From: Aphanomyces cochlioides
Lineage: Eukaryota > Oomycota > Saprolegniomycetes > Saprolegniales > Verrucalvaceae
Length of the DNA: 64,000 nucleotides
Direction of reading: 5' to 3'
NCBI GenBank assembly: GCA_019828595.1
Contig: JAHQRK010000004.1
Coordinates: forward strand, 620,001 to 684,000
The position numbers were made by a program, and so were the translations under genes. The notes below the pieces were generated by a model. It had not been told where the DNA came from. It made no database searches and was given only the letters and a program-made list of their open reading frames with translations. Shown here one piece after another: positions 38,231 to 49,561 of the stretch (the stretch's first letter is position 1; every line of letters begins with the position of its first letter).

Positions 38231-39115
38231 AGTAACAGGAATCGTTCTTGATCTGTGGACATTTTCACATTTTTCAAATGTCCACCCTGTCGCCAGAACT
38301 GCGGCGCAAATATGATTGATTGGCGGCAAACGCATGGCCAGCCGCCTTTGCCATGGATGGAACTCTCCCACAGATGTGTCCATGACACCAAACTCTTTTC
38401 AGAAAATCCGTCGCTCGTATGTTTGCAACAACGATGGAGCAGTCCAGTACGTGGCGCTCTCTGGACGTCGATGCGCGATGGACAACACATCAATGGCGGC
38501 GCATGGCGAAGAAGATTTCGTTGCAAACATTTCAGCTACAGCAGCCACGACGAGAGCACCAAGTAAGTGGCTTTCAACTTTTCAGCCTCGTCGTCATCTC
38601 TGCCACGATTATCTACCGAGTGTCAACCATCTGGGTGGTCGTGCTTGACAGCTTGGATGGGTGAACACTCGCCATGTCGTTTCTCTTCTCTCTTCTTGCA
38701 TATCGATGGATGAACTGCATGCCCATCGCGTCATTCCCTGACGTTCGTTGAAGCGTCGAGATGACAAGATCGTCCCATTGACTCATCACGCTGAAATGCA
38801 CGACTGGACGCAAGTTCGACGACCGTACCATGTACAGTGTTCGCAGTCTCATGACTGCGTCAGGGTGAAGATTTGGGTGGTGCTTGTCGGGAAGTTGTCC
38901 TGTTGTCATCTTGTCTGTCGCCCTCGCTTAATTAAATTTAAAATTTACTTTATCAAGTGTTGTCAAGATTAAATAGTTAACTTAATCGAAATAAGTTTAC
39001 TATTCGATTTAATTTACTTTATTGAAGTAATAGTCGGACTAAATAACTATTGAACTAATTTTTAAAATAGCTATGTTTTTTGAGCAGGAGTCAGCACAGC
39101 CATCTGATCTCATTT
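38231..39115. other. Intergenic stretch with an unexplained short open frame
   Basis: A + strand frame at 38419-38664 encodes a polar segment followed by a hydrophobic run (FQLFSLVVISATIIYRVSTI). The run recalls the TIIYR end of a receptor helix in copy C. It may be a relic of another receptor copy, but evidence is weak. The rest (38930-39060) is very AT-rich. Confidence 0.35.
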
Positions 39116-39344
39116 GGCCCTTGTCGGGGAAGTGTTCGTGAATGTAAGTCGTCCTCGAAAGTCCATTTTGCGGCTTTCTATTGGTCATCTTATCCGGACA
39201 CCGGATAACGTTCGAGAAACATTTTCCCGTCTTGGATCGGTTCACGTTTGTGTCCCTGTTTGTTTGAGTGGTGAAGAAGTCAGACGGGATTTTGCCACCG
39301 CATCATGACGATAGAGTCATCGGCCACGAATAGACCATCAAGTA

Positions 39345-40263
39345 ATGCACACACTACATCTAAATCTAAATTCAACACTAGATAAGAATGGGAATGACAT
39401 ACCTGCTCCCAAGAGCTACCGCAAGAAGTTGGGACGCCCGCCAAAGGACCCCAACAAGATGCCTGCAGAGTGGTGTGATGAAAGTGTTGGGCACATGTTC
39501 CGTTTGAGATATTCATCAGCGTTATCTGAGCGCTTCAATACCAAAAACAACAACGACAAAAAGGTTGCGTTCGCGATGCTGGCGGCTGAATTAAGCACGC
39601 TTATGCAACGAAGCTTTACAGCAAAGCAAATACAAGACAAGGTAGAGCTGTTCATAGATTATCTAGTGACGAGTGTCATGCGTAGTTTTCAAAGATGAAG
39701 AGTGAATGGTCCACATCTAAACCCCAGCTTCCCCATCCTACTGGCAACGAAGGTCAAGCGAATCGACCTCAACATTTCGAGATTATGCTGGAGTATTGGG
39801 CTGATAAACTGGGGTTTCGTCGTGAATCACTCATGTCTACTGACGCTATAACTGTGGAGGAAGAGGAGGATCAAGACGAATTTGGTATACTAAACTGTAA
39901 TAATTTATCACATTAATCTCTATGGACTATGGTAATGAAGGATCGTCTTCGGACGAGTCAAAGCAGGCTCGTGAAGAGAAAACAACTACAGTGCAACTGA
40001 ATGGAAAGAAGCGAGCTTTCGCAAAGCGTGAAAATAATGAACGTACTGATCGACCACGAGGAACTGCCGAGTCACTTGAAGCAGGCCTTTTTGCAATTAA
40101 GGAGGGATTAATCTCCCTTGGACAGTCTCTAGCCTCGAACAATGTTCACGAACTTGCGCCTAATCAACCTCGTGCCACACTGGATGATGTTTTACAAGCC
40201 ATTCAAGCTCAATCGAATACAATGGCACAGCTAATCTCACACTTGACTAAAAAAGATGAATAG
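39345..40263 (+). CDS. Harbinger accessory Myb/SANT-like protein
   Basis: Three exons (39345-39641, 39686-39884, 39941-40263) join in frame across introns of 44 and 56 nt. The first start is the weakest point, because an alternative ATG lies at 39305 in another frame. The first half has a GRPPKDPNK AT-hook-like motif. A helix-rich trihelix/SANT-like region follows (FTAKQIQDK|FSKMKSEWSTSK, with the bar at the splice). An acidic run (VEEEEDQDEF) and a C-terminal helical segment come last. Harbinger elements encode such a protein to carry the transposase to the nucleus and DNA ends. It is convergent with the transposase, with about 23 nt between the stops. Confidence 0.7.
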
Positions 40264-40286
40264 ATTCATGTACACGATGAGTTGAA

Positions 40287-41410
40287 TTAACTAATTATCG
40301 TCGCTATAGCTCGTCGTTTTTGGAGAGCTGCCTCGCGTTGAATATAATTTGTATCGCAGTTTGACTCGTCAGGCGGTTGAAAGTTATCATTGCGATCGCG
40401 GTTTTCGTCAAAGCTTGAGAACAAGTCATCATTAAAGCACAGAAAGATGTTATGCAGGACAAAGCAAGCCAGTATATGGCGAACAGTTTTCCTGAGAGAT
40501 TTCTCACTCATTGCAGACTTCAAAACACGAAACCTTTCCTTGAGACGACCGAAGCACACTCAACCGGCATCCGAGTGGTAGAATGGATATAGTTAAAGCG
40601 TCTCTGTAAAGATGAGAGTTGTCCACCTTCTTCATGAGACAAGAAAGGAATGATCAGCCAAGGGAACAAGGTATAACCTGCATCGCCAACAAGATAACAG
40701 CCTACAGGAATTCTTTTCCTGATTGTTCTACCTAAGATCGACACTCGCCAAAATGTTTTGTCGGAGAAGGACCCCGGGCGAATATCAACCGACATAAACT
40801 TGCCATTCGAGTCCACTACAGCTTGCACATTAAGCGATGGATCACCATTCCTGTTGTAGAATCCATCGTAGTCTGTAGGTCTTTGGATGTTAATTAAGGT
40901 ACCATCAATAGCGCCAACAACACCAGGTAGCTGCATCTTTGACTTAAAACCATTCTCGACACGCCGCCACGCTTTGACTGTGGTTGGTAAGTAAATCCAA
41001 TTTGTGGCAATTTTCGACAACTCCACGGACAAGACAGACACCACATCCACACGCCATGATTTTGAAACGCCAAAGGCGGCAGCGGTCTCACGATAGCCAC
41101 CTTCAGTACCATAAAAATACAATAGTATAGCCACCTTCTTTTCAAATTAGTGTTTTGAATGACAAAAGCTTACGTGCAGCATTTCCGACTGAAGAACTTG
41201 GACAAGTTTGCCGAAGGTGGCTTGTCCACACCGCAGATTTTCTCGAAACCAACGATCAAACTTATAGTCACCAAGCATGCTGTCGAAGTCGACCTCTGTA
41301 ACAGTTAACACGTAAAAATTTTGGGCAACCTGGCGGCATAATACGAGGCTTGAAGCTGCACATACTGTGGCAGCAACGGCAGCGGCGGCTATCACCCGCT
41401 CCACTGTCAT
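40287..41410 (-). pseudogene. PIF/Harbinger (HARBI1-like) transposase with one frameshift
   Basis: The ATG at 41410 begins an exon with FDSMLGDYKFDRWFRENLRC. A 37-nt intron at 41138-41174 joins it to YFYGTEGGYRETAAAFGVSK, a helix-turn-helix. The DDE domain shows the first Asp in VVGAIDGTLI, the second in YLVGDAGYTLFPWL, and the Glu in STTRMPVECA. Right after that Glu the frame shifts by one base (about 40552-40556) into CFGRLKERFRVLKSAMSEKS. The expected family reading is VECAFGRLK, so one T appears to be missing. The tail ends at 40287. All catalytic acids are present and only the single indel breaks the protein. Confidence 0.85.
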
Positions 41411-41536
41411 CAATCCAGGAAACAGGAACTCTTACCGACCAGGAGTGCAGAAACAGGAAAGACAGTGTACGGATAGTGGATAACCGGATGGATAAACATG
41501 AACACTTACTTTCATGAACGTTCCCCGACCAGGGCC

Positions 41537-43637
41537 TTTGGTTTTTGGTGCACCCGCAAGCTGCTGGTGCGTCTGACCGGTAGAAACTCGTGATTTTCCA
41601 CACGCGACTAGTAGACTAGAGCTGTTCTCGTGTTTAAATTAACTGTTTGTGATTGCACTGGAGGTTGTGATAGGTTGCTTCAAGCAATAATCTAACACCA
41701 GTGTCTTTACATTCCTTGAAGGGGTGATAATCGAGCTTACAGAGCTGTCGTACAGAAGTCGAGTTTGTGAGGTTTATTCTGCTCTATGCTGTGATGCTTT
41801 GCTACTTGTGCCCTTTGGTTTTTGTGTGCCTGCACCTGGGGTTCTCTTTGGTGTCAAAACATCGCCGATTCTTAAAAATATTAATTTTAACGGCTCAATT
41901 GTGGAAACAAAATACAGTTTATCATGGGTAAGAACAAATATAAATTTTAGCAGGATATAAATATCTACTTTTAGACCCCTATTCAGAGAAAGAAAGCGGG
42001 CTTTGAATGTGACTTGCATTCAACTTCATGTCAACCAATGTCCTGGTTATATATTGTGATTTCCGTCCAAATTTGCCAATTTCAGGCGATATTTCCAATC
42101 GCCTGCAAATCGTCCAGACGATATGATTGGCTAAAAATAATTTTACTTTCAATTGATTGGCTGAAAACTGACCTAAGTTGGCTCAACTCGAGAATTCGTG
42201 CCAACAAAAGTGGCACACTCTTAATACTTTTCAATTGGACAAATATTCTTTACTACTACCAATGAAATGTTCTCATGTCCTTGTCTTAACACTGTAAGTT
42301 CATGCATTTTCATATGAACACTGACGTCGCGTGATTACGGCTGCCAAATCTATTCAATGCACCTTGAGGCCATTCATAATGGCGCGAAACACAAGAGATG
42401 AGGATATTAGGTCTTTTAAATAATACCTAACGTTATGATGCATTTGATGACAGTGGTGTGAGGCAGAATCACGAGTTCAACGATAGTTTCGTTTCGCCCC
42501 CTCCATAAAATCACAATGTGCATATTTTACTGAATATCGCCAAGCAAACGACACTAGTGTGATTCACACAAGTACCATTTGCTTGGCGATGCTTAGCTAA
42601 ATATGCTGGTATGTTTCAATGGAGGAAACACATTCATCGAAGTCGATGTCCACAGGGACAAAGGTATCCCCTTCCGACTAAAGTCTAAGAACAACTGTGC
42701 AAGGCTTTGTAGTGATGTCATTAGTCCGAGCATGCATTTAAATCCAAGGCAGATTACGCAGATAAATATAAGTGAAACTAGTGTTAATAAAATCACGCTG
42801 TGTATGACACAAAAAATACATTCGATTTATTCTATGCACAATGCTATATCTTAGGCGCTTTCCAATGCGATTGCTGCTTAGAATCCGTCAGCTTGCTGAA
42901 TGGGGCGTTGGCGCTCAAGCGAGAAATCGCTTTGGGATGAGTTTTGGCAAATCAGCGGTCGTGCCAAAATATGTTTGTTTCTCGCACTGGAAATATATTA
43001 CATACATTTTTCAAGTATAAAATAATGAATTTCCTGTCAGGAAATGTGAAAAAGTGAACAAAATGTTGGCACGATTCCATATAGTGACTCATACAGTGTA
43101 TAGTTGGCACGATTTGCAGAGTCTGTGAGAGAAAAGCTGCAAATCTCACGTCATCTCTATGACTCTGAACAACCTTCCAGAGCGACCCCACCTCGAAGAG
43201 AATTTCACGTTATTCAGCGCTCCTCACGTTGAGCGTACAACGAGTGGAGAGGCCTCTGGCCTCGCCAGCGCAGCGACGATTTCGTGTACCATCCCGATCA
43301 AGAAGGTCAAAATAACCTTCTAAAATTGATATTTGTACTATATTTCGGAGGTCCGGCGATTTGCCGGTGGTTGATTCAACCAATCGCCGGAGGAAATTTT
43401 GAGTAGAAAGCACAATATAGCACTTGAGTACCACCATGGTGGTACTCTTGGTGGTACTCAAGTGCAAATATATAAATGAGAGCACAATTTTTATTCAAAG
43501 CTAACAGGACTAATTTGATGTTGTCAGCTAACTGGACCAAATTGCAAACAAAAAATTTCGTCCGTTTTCATTGATTTTCGTTTGTAATTCATCAATTTAC
43601 ACAGATTTGTGTTTTCCTCTTCATTCCACTGAAATAT
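41537..43637. other. AT-rich gene-free stretch between two transposons
   Basis: No coding gene is seen. It holds small inverted repeats. One is atcgccaagcaaa...tttgcttggcgat near 42536-42590. Another is a hairpin with 16-nt arms gcacttgagtaccacc/ggtggtactcaagtgc (43420-43435 and 43450-43465). The motif ttggcacgatt occurs at 43066 and 43104. It looks like decayed repeat sequence. Confidence 0.5.
43420..43465. repeat. Perfect 16-bp-arm hairpin
   Basis: The arms gcacttgagtaccacc and ggtggtactcaagtgc are exact reverse complements with a 14-nt loop that itself contains ggtggtactc. No T-run follows to suggest a terminator. It may be the centre of a decayed MITE. Confidence 0.6.
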
Positions 43638-44880
43638 ACTACCTCTGTTTCACATTACTGTGTGCATTTGACTTCTACACGACCCCAAAAATTCATTTCA
43701 TGACGAAATTCAATGAGCCTTATCACGTTGAAAAGGATATCGAAAATGGAAGGTAGAGGGGATTGGACGAACGACAACATGCTCGATTTGAATGGTCAAA
43801 ACCGACACCGTCTAAACGCCATCCAAATAAAAATACAAAATAATAATTATATTTCACAAAAGTCCAGGACTTCAGACTCGATGCTCCGCCCCGGCCTCCG
43901 CGCTCGCCAAGATCGCCGATTTCGGCGATCACGAAGAATTCGAATTTTCGGATATGTGGGACACGATTCATCTTGACGAGAAATGGTTCAACGCGGACAA
44001 GGATAAACGCAAAGTTTATCTTGTCCCAGGAGAGCCTTTACCGGGCCGGTCAACCAAGTCGAAGCGCTTTATACCGAAGGTTATGTTTTTGGCCGCTGTT
44101 GGGAGCCCACGCGACGATTTTGACGGCAAAGTGGGAATGTGGCCGTTCGTTGAGCAGACACCAGCACTGGTTCGTCTCGAAATCGACCATCCGGGACTTT
44201 GCAGACAACGCTCGTCAATGTGACGGCTGATGTATATCGGCGCTACGTTCTCAACTTTGTGATTCCGGCGATCAAGGCTCGACTTCCAAGCAAAACCAAG
44301 AGGGTTGTCATTCAACAAGACAACGCTACACCACACCGTTCCATCTCTAATGCCGCCCTGGCTTCCGCGTCGACCGATGGCTGGACTTTCGTTGTTCGAT
44401 GCCAACCTCCAAACAGCCCAGACCTCAATGTGTTGGATCTGGGCTTTTTTGCGTCGATACAAGCGCTACAGTACAAGGTAGTGAGTCATTCGGTCGACGA
44501 TTTGATTCACTCCACCTTGCTCGCGTTCCGCATGCTGAGTGCCGAGAAGCTTGAAAATGTCTTTCTCACTTTGCAAGCAGTCATGCGCCTTGTGTTGGAG
44601 CATCATGGAGGCAACTTTTTTAAGCTGCCCCATATCAAAAAAGATGCAATGAGACGCGCGGGAAACCTCTTGTCAAATGTGACTTGTCCTGCATCCATTC
44701 TTGATGAAGCTGAACTGATACTCCAACAGCAAGGAGTCCCACCGGAACAACCATAGTAGGGAGATTTATAACCAATTGATTAGTTGTATATTCAAATTAG
44801 CCAATCAAAATAAAATGCACACAGTAATGCGGAAATAATGATTTTTCAAATGCACACAGTAATATGAAACAGAGGTAGTA
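43638..44880 (+). mobile_element. Short mariner-like element with 32-bp TIRs, internally deleted
   Basis: The left end 43640-43671 and the reverse complement of 44847-44878 differ at one position of 32. Both start CTACCTCTGTTTCA. TA flanks both ends (43638-43639 and 44879-44880). Near the right end the subterminal unit atgcacacagtaat is repeated directly at about 44814 and 44849. The element is 1.24 kb, shorter than the 1.84-kb copy at 255-2099. The TIR tip (CTACCTCTG against CTACTCTG) marks it as a related but different family. The near-identical TIRs suggest a younger insertion than the first element. Confidence 0.88.
43747..44756 (+). pseudogene. Mariner-like transposase remnant, N-terminus lost
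   Basis: The DNA-binding half is absent. The part before 43954 does not resemble a transposase. From 43954 the catalytic core is clear: TIHLDEKWFNADKDKRKVYL, then FIPKVMFLAAVGSPRDDFDG. A one-base frameshift at about 44195-44205 is needed to reach LVNVTADVYRRYVLNF, then QQDNATPHRS (second Asp) and CQPPNSPDLNVLDLGFFASI (third Asp). The stop is at 44754-44756. Between the QQD and NSPD aspartates are 33 residues. The deletion plus frameshift make it inactive. Confidence 0.85.
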
Positions 44881-45709
44881 TTCCATTTTTTGCCGACAAC
44901 ACTATGGTGCATTCCGAAAAGCAGGAATCCAAATACTTGCATCGAATTAGATATTAGTAGTGCGCTCGGAATTGTTCTGATGGTATTCATTTGGCTCGAT
45001 TTCTTGCTGGTGTAATTTAAAGTAAATAATTATCATTGGATAATTTAAAGTATATAATTTTCCATATAAATTTTCGTCACTTCTCTGAAGCATACTACCT
45101 ACAGTAGTACTCATCTCACAACTCGCAAATACAGGAGCTTGTTGATGGTATTGTGAAGGTCAATATGCCAAGAATCTTGAAGGAATTTGGTGCAGTTCGA
45201 TAAAATGAGTAAAATCATGTGAAAGCCCCCATGGTTTATGTTTTCCAGAAATTGACGATTAAGTTATTCATGCAGTTATTCATATTTGAAGTTATTAATG
45301 ATTCTTATGCCGCAAGGAGACTGCGCGTAAGCGTAAGCGGTCTACAATTTGATCAGTCGCCTTTCGTGATGTGTAACCCATTGTGACGTTCTACCACGGG
45401 AGGGTTGACACGATATATGAACCATGTACTTTGACCAGTCTGCAATATAACGCGGTGATTTTTAGGTCCTAGACAAAAGCCAACAAGTAGAGAAGACGTT
45501 ACAATGAGCGAATCCAGTGAAAACGTGTGCAAGGGATGGTTTTCCATGAGAAAAGATGACGGTGAGAGATGGACGACGAGAAATTACAGTATATGATGTA
45601 TGGTCTGGTCGTGGGGAGGGACGTTGTGCGTTCTTTCTGACTCCAAGTGACGAATACGATGACTAAGTTGATCGGGGATTCCAAGTGCACGGTTTGCTTG
45701 GAGCGTGCA
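44881..45709. other. Intergenic stretch upstream of copy D
   Basis: No gene is seen. It is AT-rich at 44990-45110 and becomes less so toward the copy D start codon. Confidence 0.4.
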
Positions 45710-48700
45710 ATGGCACCGCCGACATGCCTCCCGGCCACGGAGATGAACAAAATCGAGCGGGATTTGATCGACTGGGCGCTCTACATCACAAGGTAACGAC
45801 CATCCTCATTGTCGCTTGGTCTATTGACGTCCTGGTCGTGCAGTGGTCTCTCCGCGATCGGATGCCTCTACGTGATCGTCCTCTTCTTTAAGAGTCCGCG
45901 AGCGTCTCACAACGTCACGTCCATGTTTGTCGTCACTTTGGCCATCTTTGAGCTCGTCATTGCGATCGCGAAAGCGCCAGCCACACACTTTGTCCAGTTT
46001 GACATGTACAACAACACGTACGTCAAGACGCCCAAGCAGCCGGAACTCTTGGCGACGATGTGTCAAGTCCAGTCGTTCTTCATCTATGTGTTTATGCTGC
46101 AAGGTACACCTCAAGAGCGATATCTCACTGTGTGTTTCTTCCCGTAGCGGTGCTCTGGACTGGATGCACGGCGTTTAGTCTACTCCGATGGGTCGTCTAC
46201 CGCGACACGGAGGAGAGACTCCTGTCTCGCTTTTGGATCTACTTGTTTTCAACGTCGGCCTTTTCCTTGCTCTGTGGTCTCCTGGCTGCGCTCCCCGTGT
46301 ACCCGTACAATGGCGGCGACGCAGCGTCTCTCTATGGCTTTGCACGCACGTTCTGCTGGATGCGAGATCCGAAGCTGTCCCTCCAACTCTTCATCCCGTT
46401 TGTGGTCGCGACGTTGCTCTTCACCGCCGCCGTCATGATCAAAATCCGCTCCGTCGTCTCTGCTCGCGCAAAGCAGTAAGCTGCAACTTGTTGATGAGAG
46501 TCTTTATCCCCATGGATGTCATAGGCATGCTGTGCTTGGGATCGCCAACGACGACGTGCTCCAGATCCAACGCACGCTCTTCCTCATCGTCTTTGCGTTC
46601 TTCTGTCTTCATTCTCCGGCGACGGTCTACCGCTGTACGCCTGCTCTGTCGTTCGTCCATGACTGACGATTTCCCATCTAGTCATGCAAGAGTTCACGCA
46701 AAACCCAAGCGATCCTGTCCAAGCGGGCACGGAGCGCACGTACTGGTGTTCCATTGGAGCGACAAATGTCTTGAGCATTGTCGGGCAGGTCTTCATCAAC
46801 TCGCAAGGTAGCTAGCTCCATGTGCTTCTTCCACCGAGGATTGATCGTCGTCTAGGCTTTGTCAATGCCATCTTGTACGGCCGCTTCATCGACCCCAACA
46901 ACACGGACCGTCGATCGATGGCGCTAGCTGACCGAAATGCGCCGAGCGTATACTTGGAAGAAGCAGTGTCGTCGGTCTCAGGCAGCGTCGCGCCATCGAG
47001 CGACGAAAGCGCATCGATCTTTGCATCGACATTCAACATGGCAGAAGGGGCCGTGCCGAATGAAGAAGACTTGGCGCAGTGGATTCCACCCGGCCATGAT
47101 GTCTACGTGATCGGCCTCCAGGAATGCCTCAACCTGCAAGCCATGCGCGGGGCGATCGCAGCGCACTTGCGGCGCATCAATGGCAAAGCGTACGTCGAAT
47201 ATGGCCGCGAAATCGGCCGCAAGGAGACCATGCTGGGCTACCATGGCTACATTGCCATCACAATCTTTGCCGCGTCGAACGACGTCCAAGCGGGACACTT
47301 CCAAGTTCATCTCGACTCGACGTCCAAGGTAGACAGACACCTTCATGCTCTTGGACAACGTCTGTAGGTCAACCGCGGCGTCAACTTGATCGGCCTCGGC
47401 CGTGCATCCAACAAAGGCGCCGTCGGCTTTGCATTCCGCTTCTACAACTTGACATTTGCGGTCGTGAGCTGCCACTTGGCCTCCGTACGACGACGGCTCC
47501 ATATATGTCCAAGTCGCTCACGTCTTGCGTAGGGCACGTCCAAGATCAAAAAGCGCCACCGCGATGGATCGCATATCCTGAGCAGCATGCATTTGCAGTC
47601 GATCGACAATGAGTTCGACTGCCATCTCATGGCCCATCATACGATCTTTATGGGGGATCTCAACTACCGCCTGACGATGCAGGACGCGTCGCCCCACTCG
47701 ATCCTCAAGATCGTCACGGCGGTCGTCAACAGCAATCTCGTCAACAACTCGATGAAACGCGGCCAAGTGTTCTCCCACGACGAGTTTATCACGCCAGGTT
47801 TGTCCTGCCGACGTTGACGGCGCTCACTCTCGGTCTGTAGTTGTCGGCACAGGTTCACGCTTGGGCCATCGAGAAGAGCAAGACGGCTACACGCTGACGA
47901 CGTCGCCTGCAGCGGGGGTGCCGCGACGGAGCGAGCCGTCCTTGGAGGATTTCCCCCACGATCGGCAGAGCGCCGAATCGACCATGTCGACTTTGACCGC
48001 TCCAAGTCTCATCGACGCGTCGTGGAAGACGCTCATGGAGCACGACGAGCTCAAATGCTCGATGGAGCATGGCGAGATCTTCCATGAATTTGAAGAAGCT
48101 CGCATTGCATTTGCGCCGACATTCCGCCGCGTCGTGGGCAAAATGCTCCATCTACAGAGTCAATGGACGCTCCAGCAAGTCGCGCAAGTCTACACGACGG
48201 TCGTCAACAAGGGAGAAGCTCGCGTGCCGTCGTACACGGATCGCATTCTCTTCCATTCGTTGCCTGGACTGCGGGATCGCTTGGCCTGTGTGCAGTACAC
48301 AAGCGCCGAGTGCATACGGACGTCCGACCACAAGCCCGTCTCGTGCATCTTCCATGCGCTCGTTGACAAGCGATCGCCGTCGCAAACTCCAGTCGCGTCG
48401 CCGCAGAACACAGTGCAGAAAGAGCAGTCCAAGCTCAGGACATACAACGTCTCGCTCTCGAGCCTCGAGCTGCAGTGGGGACCTCCCTTGGAAGCGTTTT
48501 CATCCGACGGCGAGGCTGTCGACTCGATGCATCCTCGACTGACCAAAGACACCGCGTTGGCATCGCAGGAACCTCCGTCGACTGGTTTGCCTCTCGCTCC
48601 AGCTCAAGTCACTCACATGCTCGTGTAGATACGTTGCGCCTTCGCAGTGTCTTTCCTCTCCCGTGTGAAGACGACTTTGCGGAAGAACGCAAACTCGCCG

Positions 48701-49032
48701 AAGTCGCCGATCATTTCCACGCCAGCGGGACCAAGCACCACCAGCAGCAGCGACGGCTCCAACCGACTTGGAAATTACAAAATTGGTCGCAACTTGCCAA
48801 CGGGGGAACGCTTCGACTGAGTGCTCTGCTTGTGCCAAAGAGACACTTCCACGTCGCGCTCCATTTCATCACACCGCTCGGGACGACAGTCGGCCAAGGG
48901 ATCATCAGCTTGACTGAAGCGAGCGTACGGCCTGGGCGGAAATTTGATTTCGTCGTATCACTCACTACTGGAGGGCGACGAGTCGGTGAAATCACCGGCA
49001 AAGTGAGTCTGACGAGTGTTCCAGCAGTATAA
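45710..49032 (+). CDS. GPCR-inositol polyphosphate 5-phosphatase fusion, copy D
   Basis: The ATG at 45710 starts MAPPTCLPATEMNKIERDLI and splices (ITS|GLSAIGCLYVIVLFF) into the seven-helix domain. That domain is closest to copy A (ELVIAIAKAPATHF). The phosphatase domain has FASTFNMAEGAVPNEEDLAQ, IGLQEC, GRASNKGAVGF, FMGDLNYRL, VPSYTDRIL and SDHKPVSCIF. The intron at 47485-47532 follows CHLAS directly, so the Asp present after LAS in the other copies is lost. Unlike A, B and C, there is no intron between LPGLR and DRLACVQYTS (boundary at 48274). The C-terminal domain (SVFPLPCEDDFAEERKLAEV to SLTTGGRRVGEI) is complete. About 7.5 kb of transposon-rich DNA separates it from copy C. Confidence 0.87.
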
Positions 49033-49561
49033 ACGTCAATATGTGTCGTCTGTCGTATAACTAGCGTCTGGCCTCTGTCGCTCCGCACCGACAAGCGCCG
49101 ACTTGGTTGAAAACAGAGAGAGCTCGGATAGAACACCCGAGCCGAGCGCCAGCACAAGCTACGAGTCACTTCCTTTGTCTCATTCAAGATGGAGACGCAG
49201 CCCCATGGGCTACAGAGCTCATGTAGCCTCTAAATCCTTCCATTTCGATGGAGGAGCTTATGCTCGGCACCTCGGTTTGGTATAAAATACACCACGTCTA
49301 GAGCTTCTTTCAAAGTTCCCGCGGCGTGCGTGCACTCCCGCCGTTTCCTTGTCTTTGCTACGTCAAGGCATACACTTACAGTACGGCCGTCGTCGCCAGC
49401 ATCCCTTCCGGATTGCCAGGATCTCCAGGGCACAGACCAGGTTGTGTTCGAACGAAGCAATTTGATTGGCTGGATAAAATTTTACCAGCCAATCAAACTC
49501 CTTTATGGCTTTCTTTTTAGCCAATTGAATGGTTTCCCGTTAGATTGCAACATTTTGCAAC
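49033..49561. promoter_or_regulatory. CDC25 upstream region with inverted CCAAT palindrome
   Basis: No gene is seen. Inverted arms tttgattggctgg (49461-49473) and ccagccaatcaaa (49485-49497) are exact reverse complements, giving a divergent pair of CCAAT boxes about 65-100 nt before the CDC25 start. A third box (gccaattgaatgg) follows at about 49520. This would suit an NF-Y-type factor; that is inference. Confidence 0.5.

Larger units (their letters stand above)
39116..41536. mobile_element. PIF/Harbinger DNA transposon with TIRs
   Basis: Imperfect terminal inverted repeats lie at 39116-39149 and 41504-41536. The left reads ggccc-ttgtcggggaag and the reverse complement of the right reads ggccctggtcggggaac. 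The three bases outside both ends are ttt, a plausible 3-bp target duplication. Two convergent genes lie inside, the usual Harbinger arrangement: a Myb/SANT-like DNA-binding protein (+) and a DDE transposase (-). Just inside the left TIR is an inverted repeat TTATCCGG-aca-CCGGATAA (39190-39208), with ccggat-like sequence near the right end too. The transposase has a frameshift, so autonomy is doubtful. Confidence 0.85.

Noticed and set aside
38255..38664. Overlapping short frames downstream of copy C
   Set aside because: No start, splice pattern or domain is convincing. The TIIYR-like run is too short to claim a receptor gene.
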